Shown: positions 6,978 to 15,572 of the stretch, piece by piece | Layout: every line of letters starts with the position of its first letter | Numbering within the stretch: position 1 is the first letter of the stretch | NCBI GenBank assembly: GCA_041391665.1 | Contig: JAWKNO010000003.1 | Location: 1,426,001 to 1,490,000 of the forward strand | Reading direction: 5' to 3' | From: Bacteroidia bacterium | GTDB taxonomy: Bacteria; Bacteroidota; Bacteroidia; J057 | Length of the DNA: 64,000 nt | Position numbers and translations under genes: made by a program | Notes under the pieces: generated by a model | Told to the model about the DNA's origin: nothing | Databases searched by the model: none | What the model saw: the letters and a program-made list of their open reading frames with translations, nothing else

Positions 6978-8747
6978 TCACTCATACCTCACCACTACTC
7001 CCTTAATCTCTCCGACGCCTTCGCCGACGATGGCGGGGCTTCGCAGGATTAACTTGCCTGACCAGGGTTCGAGGGCGACGGTTCCCAGTGAAATTTCTGC
7101 CCAGCTCTGGTCCAATGCTTCGACACGATGTGGCACGCGGTCTCTGTTTTCCGAAATCTCTGGCGTAAAGGCTTCGGCAATCTTTCCCGACACTTTTTGC
7201 CCGCCAACCTGAACTTCCAACTGTGTGCCGACACCTTCGGCTTTGCAGGTGTAAAGTACCGACACGCGGTAGTTGCCGGGGCGAATCACTTCGATGTCCC
7301 ACGATGCTTCGTTTTTACTTGACTTCCAGTTAATCAGCCAGTCATGCGCCCAGCCCTGCGGGGCAAATTTGAACGCCAGATCGCCGGTAATATTGGCCTC
7401 ATGTGCAGGCAGCGTAACGGTTTTTGCGGCTTCATATCCCAGTGGTGCCGGGGGTACGGGCGCCATATAAGTGATGGCTTCGCCAAAAGTGGTCAAAAAT
7501 GTCTCCTGAAATTTTTGGGTTACAGCTGGCTCCGCCGCCGCAAGGTTATTCGTCTCCGCCGGATCGGCAGTCATATCGTACAGCTGAGGTTCATTTTCTT
7601 TTTCCAGTACAAATCTGTACTGTGAACTGCGAATGGCTCCGGGGACAGGTTTTATTTCCGTACTCAGACTTACGTGAGTGAAGATTTCTCTTTCGCGGAG
7701 TTTTTCCTTTTTCCCCCGCAGGATTTTGTCCAGACTTACGCCATCTGACGGAGGCATACGCGGGGCCTTGATCCCACAAAGGTCAACGAGTGTAGGCAAA
7801 ATGTCGATATGGGCGGTGAGCTCCTCAATGATCGTACCTGCGGGAATGACCTCCGGCCAGCGGATAAAACAGGGTACCCGCACCCCGCCTTCGTGTACCT
7901 GGGCTTTGCGTCCGCGCATTCCGCCATTGTACCGGTCGCCATTGGGACCGTTGTCGGTCATGTAGATGACGATGGTATTTTCATCCAGTCCAAGCTCGTC
8001 GAGCGTGTTGAGCAGGCGACCTACATTGTCGTCGATATTTTCGCACATCCCGTAGATGGCCGCATTTTTGTCGGAAATACCCCGGGCCTTGTATTTGTCG
8101 AAATACTTATCCGGAACCTGAAAAGGTGCATGGGGTGCGTTGTAGGGGACATAACAGAAAAAAGGTTTGTCCTGATTGCGGTGGATAAAACTGATGGCAA
8201 AGTCTGTCAGCACATCGGTAATAAATCCTTTTGTGGAAATCATCGAGTCCTGCGACTGGAGTTGGGGGTCGAAATAGTTGGACCAGTGGCCGCCGCAAAA
8301 CCCTGTAAACTCATCAAATCCCTGGCCGGTGGGGTTGTAGGGATAATGCGCGCCATTGTGCCATTTGCCAAAACATCCGGTGGCATAGTCGTTGGCTTTA
8401 AAAACTTCTGCCAGCGTTACTTCTTCGCTGCGCATGGTTTCCGTGCCTTTGGTAACCCAATATGTGCCTGTGCGGAGATGAATTCGCCCGGTGAGAATGC
8501 TTGCGCGTGAGGGAGCACAAAGCGGGCTTACATAAAATCTTTCCAGTCTTGCGCCTTCACGGGCAAACTGATCCAGGATGGGGGTTTCTACAGAGTCATT
8601 TCCGTGAATGGACAAGTCGCCATATCCCTGATCATCGGTGAGAATGAGAATGACATTGGGGGGTCCCTGGCGTGGAGATTTACAACTCCAGAGAACCGGG
8701 ATCATACAAATGATCAGGAAGAAGGGCAAAAGTCGGGAAAATCGCAT
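6978..8747 (-). CDS. Lipoprotein sulfatase (type I, S1) with C-terminal beta domain
   Basis: A type I sulfatase for sulfated glycans in the periplasm or at the cell surface. The start chosen is the ATG at 8747, which gives a lipoprotein signal ending VLWSC (Cys22); an upstream TTG would put eight residues before it. Metal-site residues Asp38-Asp39 lie in LILTDDQG. The sulfatase motif C-A-P-S-R starts at Cys77, the residue converted to formylglycine by a maturation enzyme that is not in this window. After the catalytic domain (to about 430) comes a beta-rich domain of about 150 residues with a carbohydrate-binding look (WLINWKSSKNEASWDIEVIRPGNYRVSVLYTC). Substrate cannot be read. It converges with the cassette region and has no operon partner. 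Confidence 0.9.
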   Translation of the reverse strand: MRFSRLLPFFLIICMIPVLWSCKSPRQGPPNVILILTDDQGYGDLSIHGNDSVETPILDQFAREGARLERFYVSPLCAPSRASILTGRIHLRTGTYWVTKGTETMRSEEVTLAEVFKANDYATGCFGKWHNGAHYPYNPTGQGFDEFTGFCGGHWSNYFDPQLQSQDSMISTKGFITDVLTDFAISFIHRNQDKPFFCYVPYNAPHAPFQVPDKYFDKYKARGISDKNAAIYGMCENIDDNVGRLLNTLDELGLDENTIVIYMTDNGPNGDRYNGGMRGRKAQVHEGGVRVPCFIRWPEVIPAGTIIEELTAHIDILPTLVDLCGIKAPRMPPSDGVSLDKILRGKKEKLREREIFTHVSLSTEIKPVPGAIRSSQYRFVLEKENEPQLYDMTADPAETNNLAAAEPAVTQKFQETFLTTFGEAITYMAPVPPAPLGYEAAKTVTLPAHEANITGDLAFKFAPQGWAHDWLINWKSSKNEASWDIEVIRPGNYRVSVLYTCKAEGVGTQLEVQVGGQKVSGKIAEAFTPEISENRDRVPHRVEALDQSWAEISLGTVALEPWSGKLILRSPAIVGEGVGEIKGVVVRYE

Positions 8748-8812
8748 GGTATGATATAGAAAGTTGTACAAAAAGTCAGTTCCGGAAAAAAGCCTCGTCT
8801 AATATAGGAAAT

Positions 8813-8912
8813 TGTCCCAAACGATCCTGCGATCATTTGGGGTACGACGCCGGACGCCCCTTTCGGTTCCCACTGTATTCACAATAAAGGGGATGTTCCG
8901 GCGATTTTTTTT
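8813..8912 (+). ncRNA. Candidate structured RNA ending in a terminator-like hairpin
   Basis: Two consecutive stem-loops lie between divergent genes. Stem 1 pairs 8816-8826 (CCCAAA, C, GATC) with 8831-8841 (GATC, A, TTTGGG) around a 4-nt loop. Stem 2 pairs CGCCGGA (8848-8854) with TCCGGCG (8897-8903) and CCCCTTT (8857-8863) with AAAGGGG (8886-8892). It is followed by A and eight T (8905-8912), the form of an intrinsic terminator on the plus strand. No plus-strand gene lies upstream to be terminated. It may be a small RNA or an attenuator in the leader of the kinase starting at 9034. Structure is seen; function is inference. Confidence 0.45.
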
Positions 8913-9033
8913 ATCGCGCCATGTTTAAATCACTCTTCGACGAAACCTTTCGTAAAAACGGTTGTCTATGAAAATAGACTATTAGAGCAGATTTTCCGTA
9001 TTTTATCGGAAAGCATCTTTAAAGAGAACCGAA

Positions 9034-11118
9034 ATGTTTCGACTCGTTTTTATACCTGTGATATTTGTTCTGCTTTTTGGTGGGCAATTTTTTGCGCAGG
9101 ACCCCCAAAAGCTGGTGGCGCGGGCGAATGCTGTTTCCGGCATCGAAAAAATGCAACTCCTCAACCAGGCGGCTGCGACGTATTTAAATTCTTCTGCCGG
9201 TGCTTCACTGGGCCATAGTGCACAGGTATTGCAGATTGCGGAGGAGATGAAGTCCAAAAACCCGGGCGAAGACACACTTACCCAGATATATATTTGTGAA
9301 GTGGATGCAAACAACAACAGCGGACTTGCCCTTGAAAAGCTGGGAGATCCCCGGAAAGCTGTTCGCTACTATCGCCAGGCCCGCCGTATGGCCGAATGGG
9401 TGGATTATAAAGAAGCCGCAGAACTCGCAGAGGATCGTCTGGCTGCCAATGGAAAAGATGAAGGTTTTGAAGTAAAAGCCTCACGCTGGATCAAAAATCA
9501 GGCCTCCAAAGTAGATGGTTGGGTAAAAGAAGATTCTACCAGCAACAAGGTAAAAAATACCATAGAAGAAGTGGTTGTCGGGACTAATGAATCGTTGGGT
9601 AAAAATGCCGAAAAAAATGGCGATCCGGAAAAAGCTATTGAATTATATAAAAAGAACCTCAAATATTACGAATCTGCGGGAGATACTGCACAGCTACGGA
9701 TTTCCTATCGGAATATCGCAAGGCTGTATGATTCGATGGGAAATAAGGAGGAAGCCGGAAAATATTTTGCACTTGCCGCCCAGAAATTTCCGCCCATGAG
9801 TCGCAATACTGCCCCAAAAGGAAAAGAAGACATGGTGCGCGTATATAAAGACTTTCGCGATATTTTTGCTGAATCAAGCCCGACAGGAGAGGTTTCTCCG
9901 GAAGAATTGCGCACCATCGAGGAAAAGGAGAATGCGCTGGGCAAGGCCGAACAACTTGCCCGTGACGGAAAATTTGAAGAATCATTCGACTACTTTAAAA
10001 AATATGCAGACCTCCAGGAAAAACTGCTGCGAATGGAAAAAGAGCGCGAACTGGAGGCGCAGGAGTTGAATTTTGTGCTGGAAGACCAATTGGGACAGAT
10101 ACAGCTTCTCCGGCAAGAGCAGGAAATTCAGGAGTATAATATCCGCGAGGCCGAATTGCGAACCCAGCGCAACCGCATCCTTGCATTGGGCTTTTTGGTT
10201 GCTGCAGCACTTCTCTCCATTCTGTTTTTCAATAAGCGGAAAGCGCATTCCCAGTTGACCCACACCTACAACGACCTCGAAAACACACACCGCCAGTTGC
10301 AAAATACGCAGACCCAACTGGTCGCCGCCGAAAAAATGGCTTCACTCGGCCAATTGACGGCAGGGGTTGCGCATGAAATCAATAATCCCGTCAACTTTAT
10401 CAGCGGGAATATCGAACCGCTGAAAAACGATGTCAACGACCTGTTGAAAATACTGGCTGCCTACGAATCTGCCGTAAAAGATTCTAACCTTGAAAGCCGG
10501 TTTGCCCACGTGGAAAAACTCCGGCAGGAACTGGACATTGACTATGTAACCACCGAAATCCAGGATCTGGTGGCAGGCATTGACGAAGGTGCCAACCGCA
10601 CGGCAGAGATCGTACGGGGCTTGCGCACATTTGCCCGTCTCGATGAGCAGGATCGGAAGACATTCAGTCTGGAGGAGAATATCAATTCTACCGTGTCGCT
10701 GCTTCATCACAAAATGGATAATATCCGTATCGTCAAAAACTTTGATTTCCTGCCAGAAATAGATGGATTTCCCGGCAAAATCAATCAGGTGCTGATGAAT
10801 GTGCTCGACAATGCGATTCAGGCCATGCCCAACGGAGGCACCATTACCCTTACTACCCTCAAAAAAGGCCAAAACGTTGAAATCCGAATCAAAGACACAG
10901 GCACAGGCATTCCAAAGGAGATTCAAAACAGAATATTCGAGCCATTTTTTACAACTAAAGATGTCGGAGAGGGAACCGGGCTCGGGCTGTCTATCAGTCA
11001 TGGCATTATCCAGCAGCACAACGGAAGCATCAATGTCGAAAGCCAGGAAGGGAAAGGAACCGAAGTCATTATCAGCCTGCCCACTGGAAACCTCGTTTCG
11101 CGGGAACAATTTGCCTGA
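9034..11118 (+). CDS. TPR-containing membrane sensor histidine kinase
   Basis: A 694-residue histidine kinase. A signal peptide (to about 22) precedes a periplasmic region with tetratricopeptide-like helices (about 25-330: KLGDPRKAVRYYRQAR, KNGDPEKAIELYKKN). A coiled coil and one membrane helix (about 383-402) follow. The dimerisation box has phospho-acceptor His447 in VAHEINNPVNFISGN. The ATPase domain shows VLDNAIQAM, DTGTGIP and GEGTGLGLSIS. The TPR-coiled coil-kinase layout with a HEINNPVNF box is common in Bacteroidota. No response regulator is adjacent, so it is an orphan sensor; the stand-alone receiver at 16.4 kb is a possible partner, unproven. Confidence 0.9.
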   Translation: MFRLVFIPVIFVLLFGGQFFAQDPQKLVARANAVSGIEKMQLLNQAAATYLNSSAGASLGHSAQVLQIAEEMKSKNPGEDTLTQIYICEVDANNNSGLALEKLGDPRKAVRYYRQARRMAEWVDYKEAAELAEDRLAANGKDEGFEVKASRWIKNQASKVDGWVKEDSTSNKVKNTIEEVVVGTNESLGKNAEKNGDPEKAIELYKKNLKYYESAGDTAQLRISYRNIARLYDSMGNKEEAGKYFALAAQKFPPMSRNTAPKGKEDMVRVYKDFRDIFAESSPTGEVSPEELRTIEEKENALGKAEQLARDGKFEESFDYFKKYADLQEKLLRMEKERELEAQELNFVLEDQLGQIQLLRQEQEIQEYNIREAELRTQRNRILALGFLVAAALLSILFFNKRKAHSQLTHTYNDLENTHRQLQNTQTQLVAAEKMASLGQLTAGVAHEINNPVNFISGNIEPLKNDVNDLLKILAAYESAVKDSNLESRFAHVEKLRQELDIDYVTTEIQDLVAGIDEGANRTAEIVRGLRTFARLDEQDRKTFSLEENINSTVSLLHHKMDNIRIVKNFDFLPEIDGFPGKINQVLMNVLDNAIQAMPNGGTITLTTLKKGQNVEIRIKDTGTGIPKEIQNRIFEPFFTTKDVGEGTGLGLSISHGIIQQHNGSINVESQEGKGTEVIISLPTGNLVSREQFA

Positions 11119-11160
11119 AAAATCCTCATGAAAAGACAGATATATTAGAGAGAAATCTTG

Positions 11161-11168
11161 TATATTTG
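11161..11168 (+). promoter_or_regulatory. Bacteroidota -7 box (TATATTTG) of the tRNA-Thr/NACHT unit
   Basis: TATATTTG fits the Bacteroidota -7 consensus TAnnTTTG and ends 12 bases before the tRNA, placing transcription start about five bases ahead of it. A clear -33 TTTG is not seen at the right distance. No second box fits between the tRNA and the next gene. Confidence 0.5.
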
Positions 11169-11180
11169 CCTCAAATACCA

Positions 11181-11256
11181 GCCACTCTAGCTCAGCTGGT
11201 AGAGCAGCTGATTCGTAATCAGCAGGTCGCCGGTTCGAGTCCGGTGGGTGGCTCCA
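11181..11256 (+). tRNA. tRNA-Thr (anticodon CGT)
   Basis: A complete cloverleaf of 76 bases including an encoded CCA. Acceptor arms are GCCACTC (11181-11187) and GGGTGGC (11246-11252). The anticodon stem is GCTGA/TCAGC with loop TTCGTAA, and the T-arm carries GGTTCGAGTCC. Anticodon CGT reads ACG (Thr). A protein-coding start lies only five bases after the CCA. Confidence 0.95.
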
Positions 11257-11261
11257 AACCT

Positions 11262-13670
11262 ATGTTTAAAGATTTAATTGACCTAACGAGAAAATGGCTT
11301 GCTGATGTGGGTTTTGGCTCCCTGACCAATGAAAGTGAGGAAGTTGATTCGCTGTTGGTGATTCTTGCCATTACGCTTCTTGGGAGTATATCTACTACTA
11401 TATGGCGACTGGTGGTATGGGGTATCAGAAGACACCGCCAGCAGCGCCTCAAAAAAGACCTTCACCCCTATTTTCTTCAGTCAGACATCCGTAATGCTAC
11501 CCAGTATTACGTACCCACCCATTTCCAAAGCAATACACCCAGTCATCACAACGAACTGATTCAGGCCAATAAGGTCACGGCCAGGCAGAAGCTGATTCCT
11601 TTTTTCCTGAACTTTGCCTTTAGTCCCAGTCATTCGGAGCAGCGATTTTACATGGTGCTTGCAGGGTCAGGAATGGGAAAAACTACCTTCCTGATCAATC
11701 TGTATATGAAGTATATCACGCAGTGGTTTGTGCGTGGCCCCCGTTTCAATATTCATCTTTTGCCGCTCGGCTATCCCAACGTGATCAAACGCATCGAGGG
11801 TATTAAAGATCAGGAAAATACGATCCTGCTGTTAGACGGATTGGATGAAGACCCGCGTGCCGTGAAAGATTACAAACAAAGACTGGGAAAAATTCTCTCC
11901 AAAGTTCAGGACTTTAGAGTGGTGGTGTTTACCTGCCGGACACAATTTTTCCCTTCTGAAGAAGAAGAGCCGAGAGAAACCGGTGTGGTAAAATTTGGCA
12001 TCAGGCAAGGCTATCAGACTTTTGCCAAACTCTACCTTTCTCCATTTAGTGAAAGAGATATAGAAAAATATCTCAACAAAAAATATGGCTGGTTTGACTA
12101 CAACAAAAAACAGAAAGCCAAAACCATTATCCGCCAATCTCCCAACCTGATGGTCAGGCCCATGATTCTTAGCTATATGGACGACCTCATACAGGATGGA
12201 AAAAAATATGAATATACGTCTCATCTGTATCAGGAACTGATAGGGAAATGGATTGACAGGGAAGCAGGAAGGGTACCCGAAGAGCGGAGAGTTAAATTTC
12301 GTGAAGAGTTGTATCGCTTCTCACGTGAAGTGGCACTTAATATTTACCGCAACCGGAAACACCGAAACGGGCTATTTATCGGAGAAAGCGACATAAAACA
12401 ACTGGCTGAAAGGCACAGGATCGAGCTGGAGGAAATCGAAATGAAAAGCCGGTCGTTGCTCAACCGCAATGCCCTGGGCCAGTACAAATTTGCCCATAAG
12501 TCTATTCTCGAATATTTTCTCGCAGCAGAAGCTACTGAAGATGCCTCCTTTGCAGCCAGTATCAGCTATGAGGGAATGGACCAGGCGAGATCGTTTTTTG
12601 ATGAAATCTGCCTTTCCCGCAATACACTTCCGCTTTTTCACCGAAGTAAAAACAAGGGCGAGTTTCGCATTGGTGACAGCGAAAATCGCGATCCGGCCTC
12701 CGTCATTCCGCAGGAACTAAAAAAAATCACTTCCCTCCGGTTTACCGAAATCCGCGAGCTGGACGCGCTCCGCCCGCTGAAAAGCCTTCGTACCCTTCAC
12801 CTGGAAGATACGCAAATCAAAGATATCGCAGCGCTTCAGGCGATGAGTGAACTTGAAGAGCTATTTCTCCGCAATACACCCGTGGAAGACCTTCGGCCTA
12901 TCCAGCAACTGACGAGTCTCCGCATGCTCAATCTCGACGATACCCGCGTCGCGGATATCAGCCCTTTGCAAGGTATGCAACGGATGAAGACACTGAGTTT
13001 TTCCAATACGTATGTGGAAGATATTAGTCCGCTTTACCACATGTATGATCTGGAAAAAGCCAATTTTCACCATACCAGGGTCAAGGATCTCAACCCTGTG
13101 CGCAAACTTCGAAATCTTCACACGCTCATATTCAATAATACCCAGGTTTCTGCGCTTAGTCCACTCCGCGAGCTCACAGAAATTCGTATTCTCTCCTGCG
13201 GCTATTCGAAAATAAATAATCTCAGTCCCCTGCGCACGATGACCCGTTTGCAGGACTTGAGCATTCATTTTACACAGATTCCTTCACTGAAACCATTAAA
13301 AGATCTTGCCGATATTCGCAGTATGAATTGTGATTCCAGCCCGGTGGAGGACTTTGAGGTGCTGGCTTCTTTTCCGATGTTACATTCCCTTTCTGCAAGG
13401 CGCACTTCGCTTTCTGACCTTTCTCCGCTGGCCGGCGCACCCATCGGGAAACTACATATCGACCAAACTCAGGTCGCCGACCTTGGGCCATTGAAAGATA
13501 TGGTAAAGCTCCAGGAGCTTTCGCTTCTCAACACACCGGTAACGCAGTTAAAGCCACTTCACAATCTGCCACATCTTCATCACGTGGAAATTACCGGCAA
13601 AAATTTCCCGGCAGGAGAAATTCAGAAACTCCAGGCCGCACTACCTCAATGTAGTATTGTAGTAAAATAA
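11262..13670 (+). CDS. Membrane-anchored NACHT NTPase with leucine-rich repeats (NLR-like)
   Basis: An 802-residue STAND-type NTPase. One membrane helix (about 31-55) is followed by a NACHT domain: Walker A Gly135-Ser-Gly-Met-Gly-Lys-Thr141, Walker B ILLLDGLDED (188-197) with the typical NACHT DGLDE. A helical region runs to about 480. From about 485 to the end there are roughly 13 leucine-rich repeats of about 22 residues of the form L--L--L--T-I-DI-PL. Bacterial NACHT proteins include anti-phage sensors, but no effector domain is fused here beyond the membrane anchor, so its output is unknown. The ATG at 11262 lies five bases after the tRNA-encoded CCA. The frame stays open through the tRNA, but translating it there gives only tRNA sequence, so that longer start is rejected. 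Confidence 0.85.
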   Translation: MFKDLIDLTRKWLADVGFGSLTNESEEVDSLLVILAITLLGSISTTIWRLVVWGIRRHRQQRLKKDLHPYFLQSDIRNATQYYVPTHFQSNTPSHHNELIQANKVTARQKLIPFFLNFAFSPSHSEQRFYMVLAGSGMGKTTFLINLYMKYITQWFVRGPRFNIHLLPLGYPNVIKRIEGIKDQENTILLLDGLDEDPRAVKDYKQRLGKILSKVQDFRVVVFTCRTQFFPSEEEEPRETGVVKFGIRQGYQTFAKLYLSPFSERDIEKYLNKKYGWFDYNKKQKAKTIIRQSPNLMVRPMILSYMDDLIQDGKKYEYTSHLYQELIGKWIDREAGRVPEERRVKFREELYRFSREVALNIYRNRKHRNGLFIGESDIKQLAERHRIELEEIEMKSRSLLNRNALGQYKFAHKSILEYFLAAEATEDASFAASISYEGMDQARSFFDEICLSRNTLPLFHRSKNKGEFRIGDSENRDPASVIPQELKKITSLRFTEIRELDALRPLKSLRTLHLEDTQIKDIAALQAMSELEELFLRNTPVEDLRPIQQLTSLRMLNLDDTRVADISPLQGMQRMKTLSFSNTYVEDISPLYHMYDLEKANFHHTRVKDLNPVRKLRNLHTLIFNNTQVSALSPLRELTEIRILSCGYSKINNLSPLRTMTRLQDLSIHFTQIPSLKPLKDLADIRSMNCDSSPVEDFEVLASFPMLHSLSARRTSLSDLSPLAGAPIGKLHIDQTQVADLGPLKDMVKLQELSLLNTPVTQLKPLHNLPHLHHVEITGKNFPAGEIQKLQAALPQCSIVVK

Positions 13671-13680
13671 ACCGGAAGTA

Positions 13681-13866
13681 TAAAGTAATTGGGATGCAGA
13701 GACTTTTTGAATGAAAAGGAGTAACCACGAAGAACACAAAGGCCTCATCTGCTAAGGCAGACGCACTAAGAGGCTTTTTCTTTGTGATCTTCGTGACTGC
13801 CTTTGTGTTCCTTGTGGTTTATATCCTTTGTCCCAATAAGTTTATAATTCCGTAAAGTAATTGGGA
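13681..13866. repeat. Palindromic element between 14-bp direct repeats
   Basis: TAAAGTAATTGGGA occurs at 13681-13694 and again at 13853-13866. Between them, the left arm at 13723-13743 can pair with a right arm at 13799-13819 (19 of 21). It can also pair with a middle arm, CTTTGTG-A-TCTTCGTG at 13780-13795, with one mismatch. GCCTC (13742-13746) and GAGGC (13770-13774) form a further inner stem. The layout suggests a MITE- or REP-like element with target duplication, or a local duplication. It fills the gap between the NACHT-LRR gene and the convergent hydrolase. Confidence 0.6.
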
Positions 13867-13932
13867 GAAAGTAATCTTTCCGAAGCGAAGCTGAAACTAT
13901 CTGCATAGGCAGACTCATTCCAAATTAAAATA

Positions 13933-14958
13933 TCAGGCCAGTGCCTGGTCCGAAATGATATAATTACCATTAAGTTTTTCGAGGTGGGGAGGGGTGCGAT
14001 TTGCAAACCTTTTGACCCATTCAAAAACCGTGTAATGAATTTTGGGCGGAAGATCTGATGCTTCTCCGTCTGTAATCACGACCAGATCGCGGGGACTCAG
14101 TCCCAGCGGATAGTCCTCTTTCAGGCGGTCATAGATCATACCGGTGAAGTTGGGGCGGATTTTGGCAAGCTCCGTTTCTTTAAATCGCATCCCATTTTCT
14201 TTTGCGCGCTCGACCATATATTTGAGGGCAATGTCAGACATGCCATTGTCCGCATATCCGCCGCCCACATTGGAATGCACACCGGGAAACCATATTTCCT
14301 CCACATTTTCGGCATAGTTTACCAGCGTGGGACGGAAGGTATTCCGGTCTTCATGAAAAGCTACCAGATGGAAAACTTTGCCCACATTGGCAGGAATAGA
14401 CAATTCTCTTCCCAGGTCGATTTGCTGAAAGGGAATACCTGCAATATTTACCGGAATCCCGAAGGAGGCAACCGTGTCATAAATTCCCATCATGGTAATT
14501 TCTATGGCAGAGCGCGCTCCTTCGGCTTTGTATTTTTTTTTCTTATCGGTGAAATGTATGGTTTGAGGAATCCCCTCTTCATTGATCTGGTTGGCGAAAA
14601 GCCGGGCAATGGCTGCGCCCCGGCTAAACCCAAATACAAAAATACGATCACCCGGACGGTAATTCTGAACAAGATCCACATATCCCTGATTGCGGATTTT
14701 ATTAGCTCCTGCCCCGGTAGCACCGCCGACAATTTCGTCGAGTTTGCCACCCTGGGTACCTACCCCTGAATAATAAAAAGCCATTTGTTCGTTATCCTGA
14801 ACAGCGGCATTGTAGGTTTTCAGGACATTGGTGATGTCAGAGCCTTTTTCAAATTTGTCAGAAGGATCATTCCATGTTCCGTCAAAACAGAATATCAGGT
14901 TGCGGGGCTTTTTTCCTGCCGCCAACTGATCCAGTTGCGTGTGGTGCGTATTTTTCAT
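13933..14958 (-). CDS. DUF2235 alpha/beta-hydrolase (Tle1-like phospholipase fold)
   Basis: The 341-residue protein starts NLIFCFDGTWND (20-31), the first signature of DUF2235, and has nucleophile elbow Gly110-Phe-Ser112-Arg-Gly in VFGFSRGAAIAR. It also has GIYDTVASFGIP and PGVHSNVGGGY in the usual order. This is the fold of type VI secretion phospholipase effectors such as Tle1 and of many uncharacterised hydrolases. There is no signal peptide, no immunity-type partner and no VgrG or PAAR gene nearby, so an effector role is not supported here. It is last in a minus-strand run after the haem-binding and EGF lipoprotein genes, 25 bases from the former. Confidence 0.85.
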   Translation of the reverse strand: MKNTHHTQLDQLAAGKKPRNLIFCFDGTWNDPSDKFEKGSDITNVLKTYNAAVQDNEQMAFYYSGVGTQGGKLDEIVGGATGAGANKIRNQGYVDLVQNYRPGDRIFVFGFSRGAAIARLFANQINEEGIPQTIHFTDKKKKYKAEGARSAIEITMMGIYDTVASFGIPVNIAGIPFQQIDLGRELSIPANVGKVFHLVAFHEDRNTFRPTLVNYAENVEEIWFPGVHSNVGGGYADNGMSDIALKYMVERAKENGMRFKETELAKIRPNFTGMIYDRLKEDYPLGLSPRDLVVITDGEASDLPPKIHYTVFEWVKRFANRTPPHLEKLNGNYIISDQALA

Positions 14959-14983
14959 ATGGGTAATCTTTCTGGTTAACAGG

Positions 14984-15496
14984 CTATTTTTCAGCAGGAG
15001 GGGGTGTCCTCCGAGGCATTTTTAGGCTGTCGGGCGGGTAATGTGCTTTCAGCGTATCCATGATGCCTTCTGCCCAGGTGATAAGTGTTTGTCGCTGGTC
15101 TTCGCTAAGTTTGGATCCAGGGTGAAGGCCCATCATGGTGTAGGATTCCAGCGGCATTTCCCCTTCTTTGATCATTTCAACCGTTTCTTCCAGCTTGTGA
15201 TTTTGGAAAGCGATACGGCGGGAAGTAAATTCAGAGAAATTCAGGTGTCTTTTTCCGTCGTTGATATGGCTACTCAACCACCAGCCCAGAGGCTGAATAT
15301 TGGAGTACCATGGGTAAACGGTGGTATTGCTATGGCAGTCGTTACAGGCCACCTTCAGCAAAGATGCGACTTCTTCCGGCACAGGATATTTGGTTGAGAT
15401 ATCGTGGGTACTTTCGCCAGAGATATTTTTTGCGGGACGGAAAAACTGGATAATCACAAATACAGCGACCAAACCCAGTAAAATTTTCTTTTTCAT
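14984..15496 (-). CDS. Haem-binding domain (Haem_bd) protein, membrane-anchored
   Basis: The 170-residue protein has an N-terminal hydrophobic anchor (about 5-18) and a c-type haem motif, Cys51-Asn-Asp-Cys54-His55, followed by NTTVYPWYSNIQPLGWWL, the signature of the Haem_bd family found in Bacteroidota periplasmic proteins. It ends in a proline-rich tail. Probably a small periplasmic electron-transfer or sensing protein. The ATG at 15496 is preferred over a TTG four codons upstream. It sits between the EGF lipoprotein and the DUF2235 gene on the same strand. Confidence 0.85.
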   Translation of the reverse strand: MKKKILLGLVAVFVIIQFFRPAKNISGESTHDISTKYPVPEEVASLLKVACNDCHSNTTVYPWYSNIQPLGWWLSSHINDGKRHLNFSEFTSRRIAFQNHKLEETVEMIKEGEMPLESYTMMGLHPGSKLSEDQRQTLITWAEGIMDTLKAHYPPDSLKMPRRTPPPAEK

Positions 15497-15572
15497 AAAA
15501 TTCAACAAATTAATCTTTCGATTCCTCTCAAATGTAGAAAATGAGGAATTGGGTTCAAAGATTATTTGACAA

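Noticed and set aside
11166..11261. N-terminal extension of the NACHT-LRR protein through the tRNA gene
   Set aside because: The open frame across the tRNA encodes the well-known peptide-like translation of a tRNA (LAQLVEQL...GSSPVGGS). The cloverleaf is complete, so the ATG at 11262 is the real start.
13933..14958. Type VI secretion effector/immunity module around the DUF2235 gene
   Set aside because: No VgrG, PAAR, Hcp or immunity-like gene is adjacent and the neighbours are a haem-binding protein and an EGF lipoprotein.
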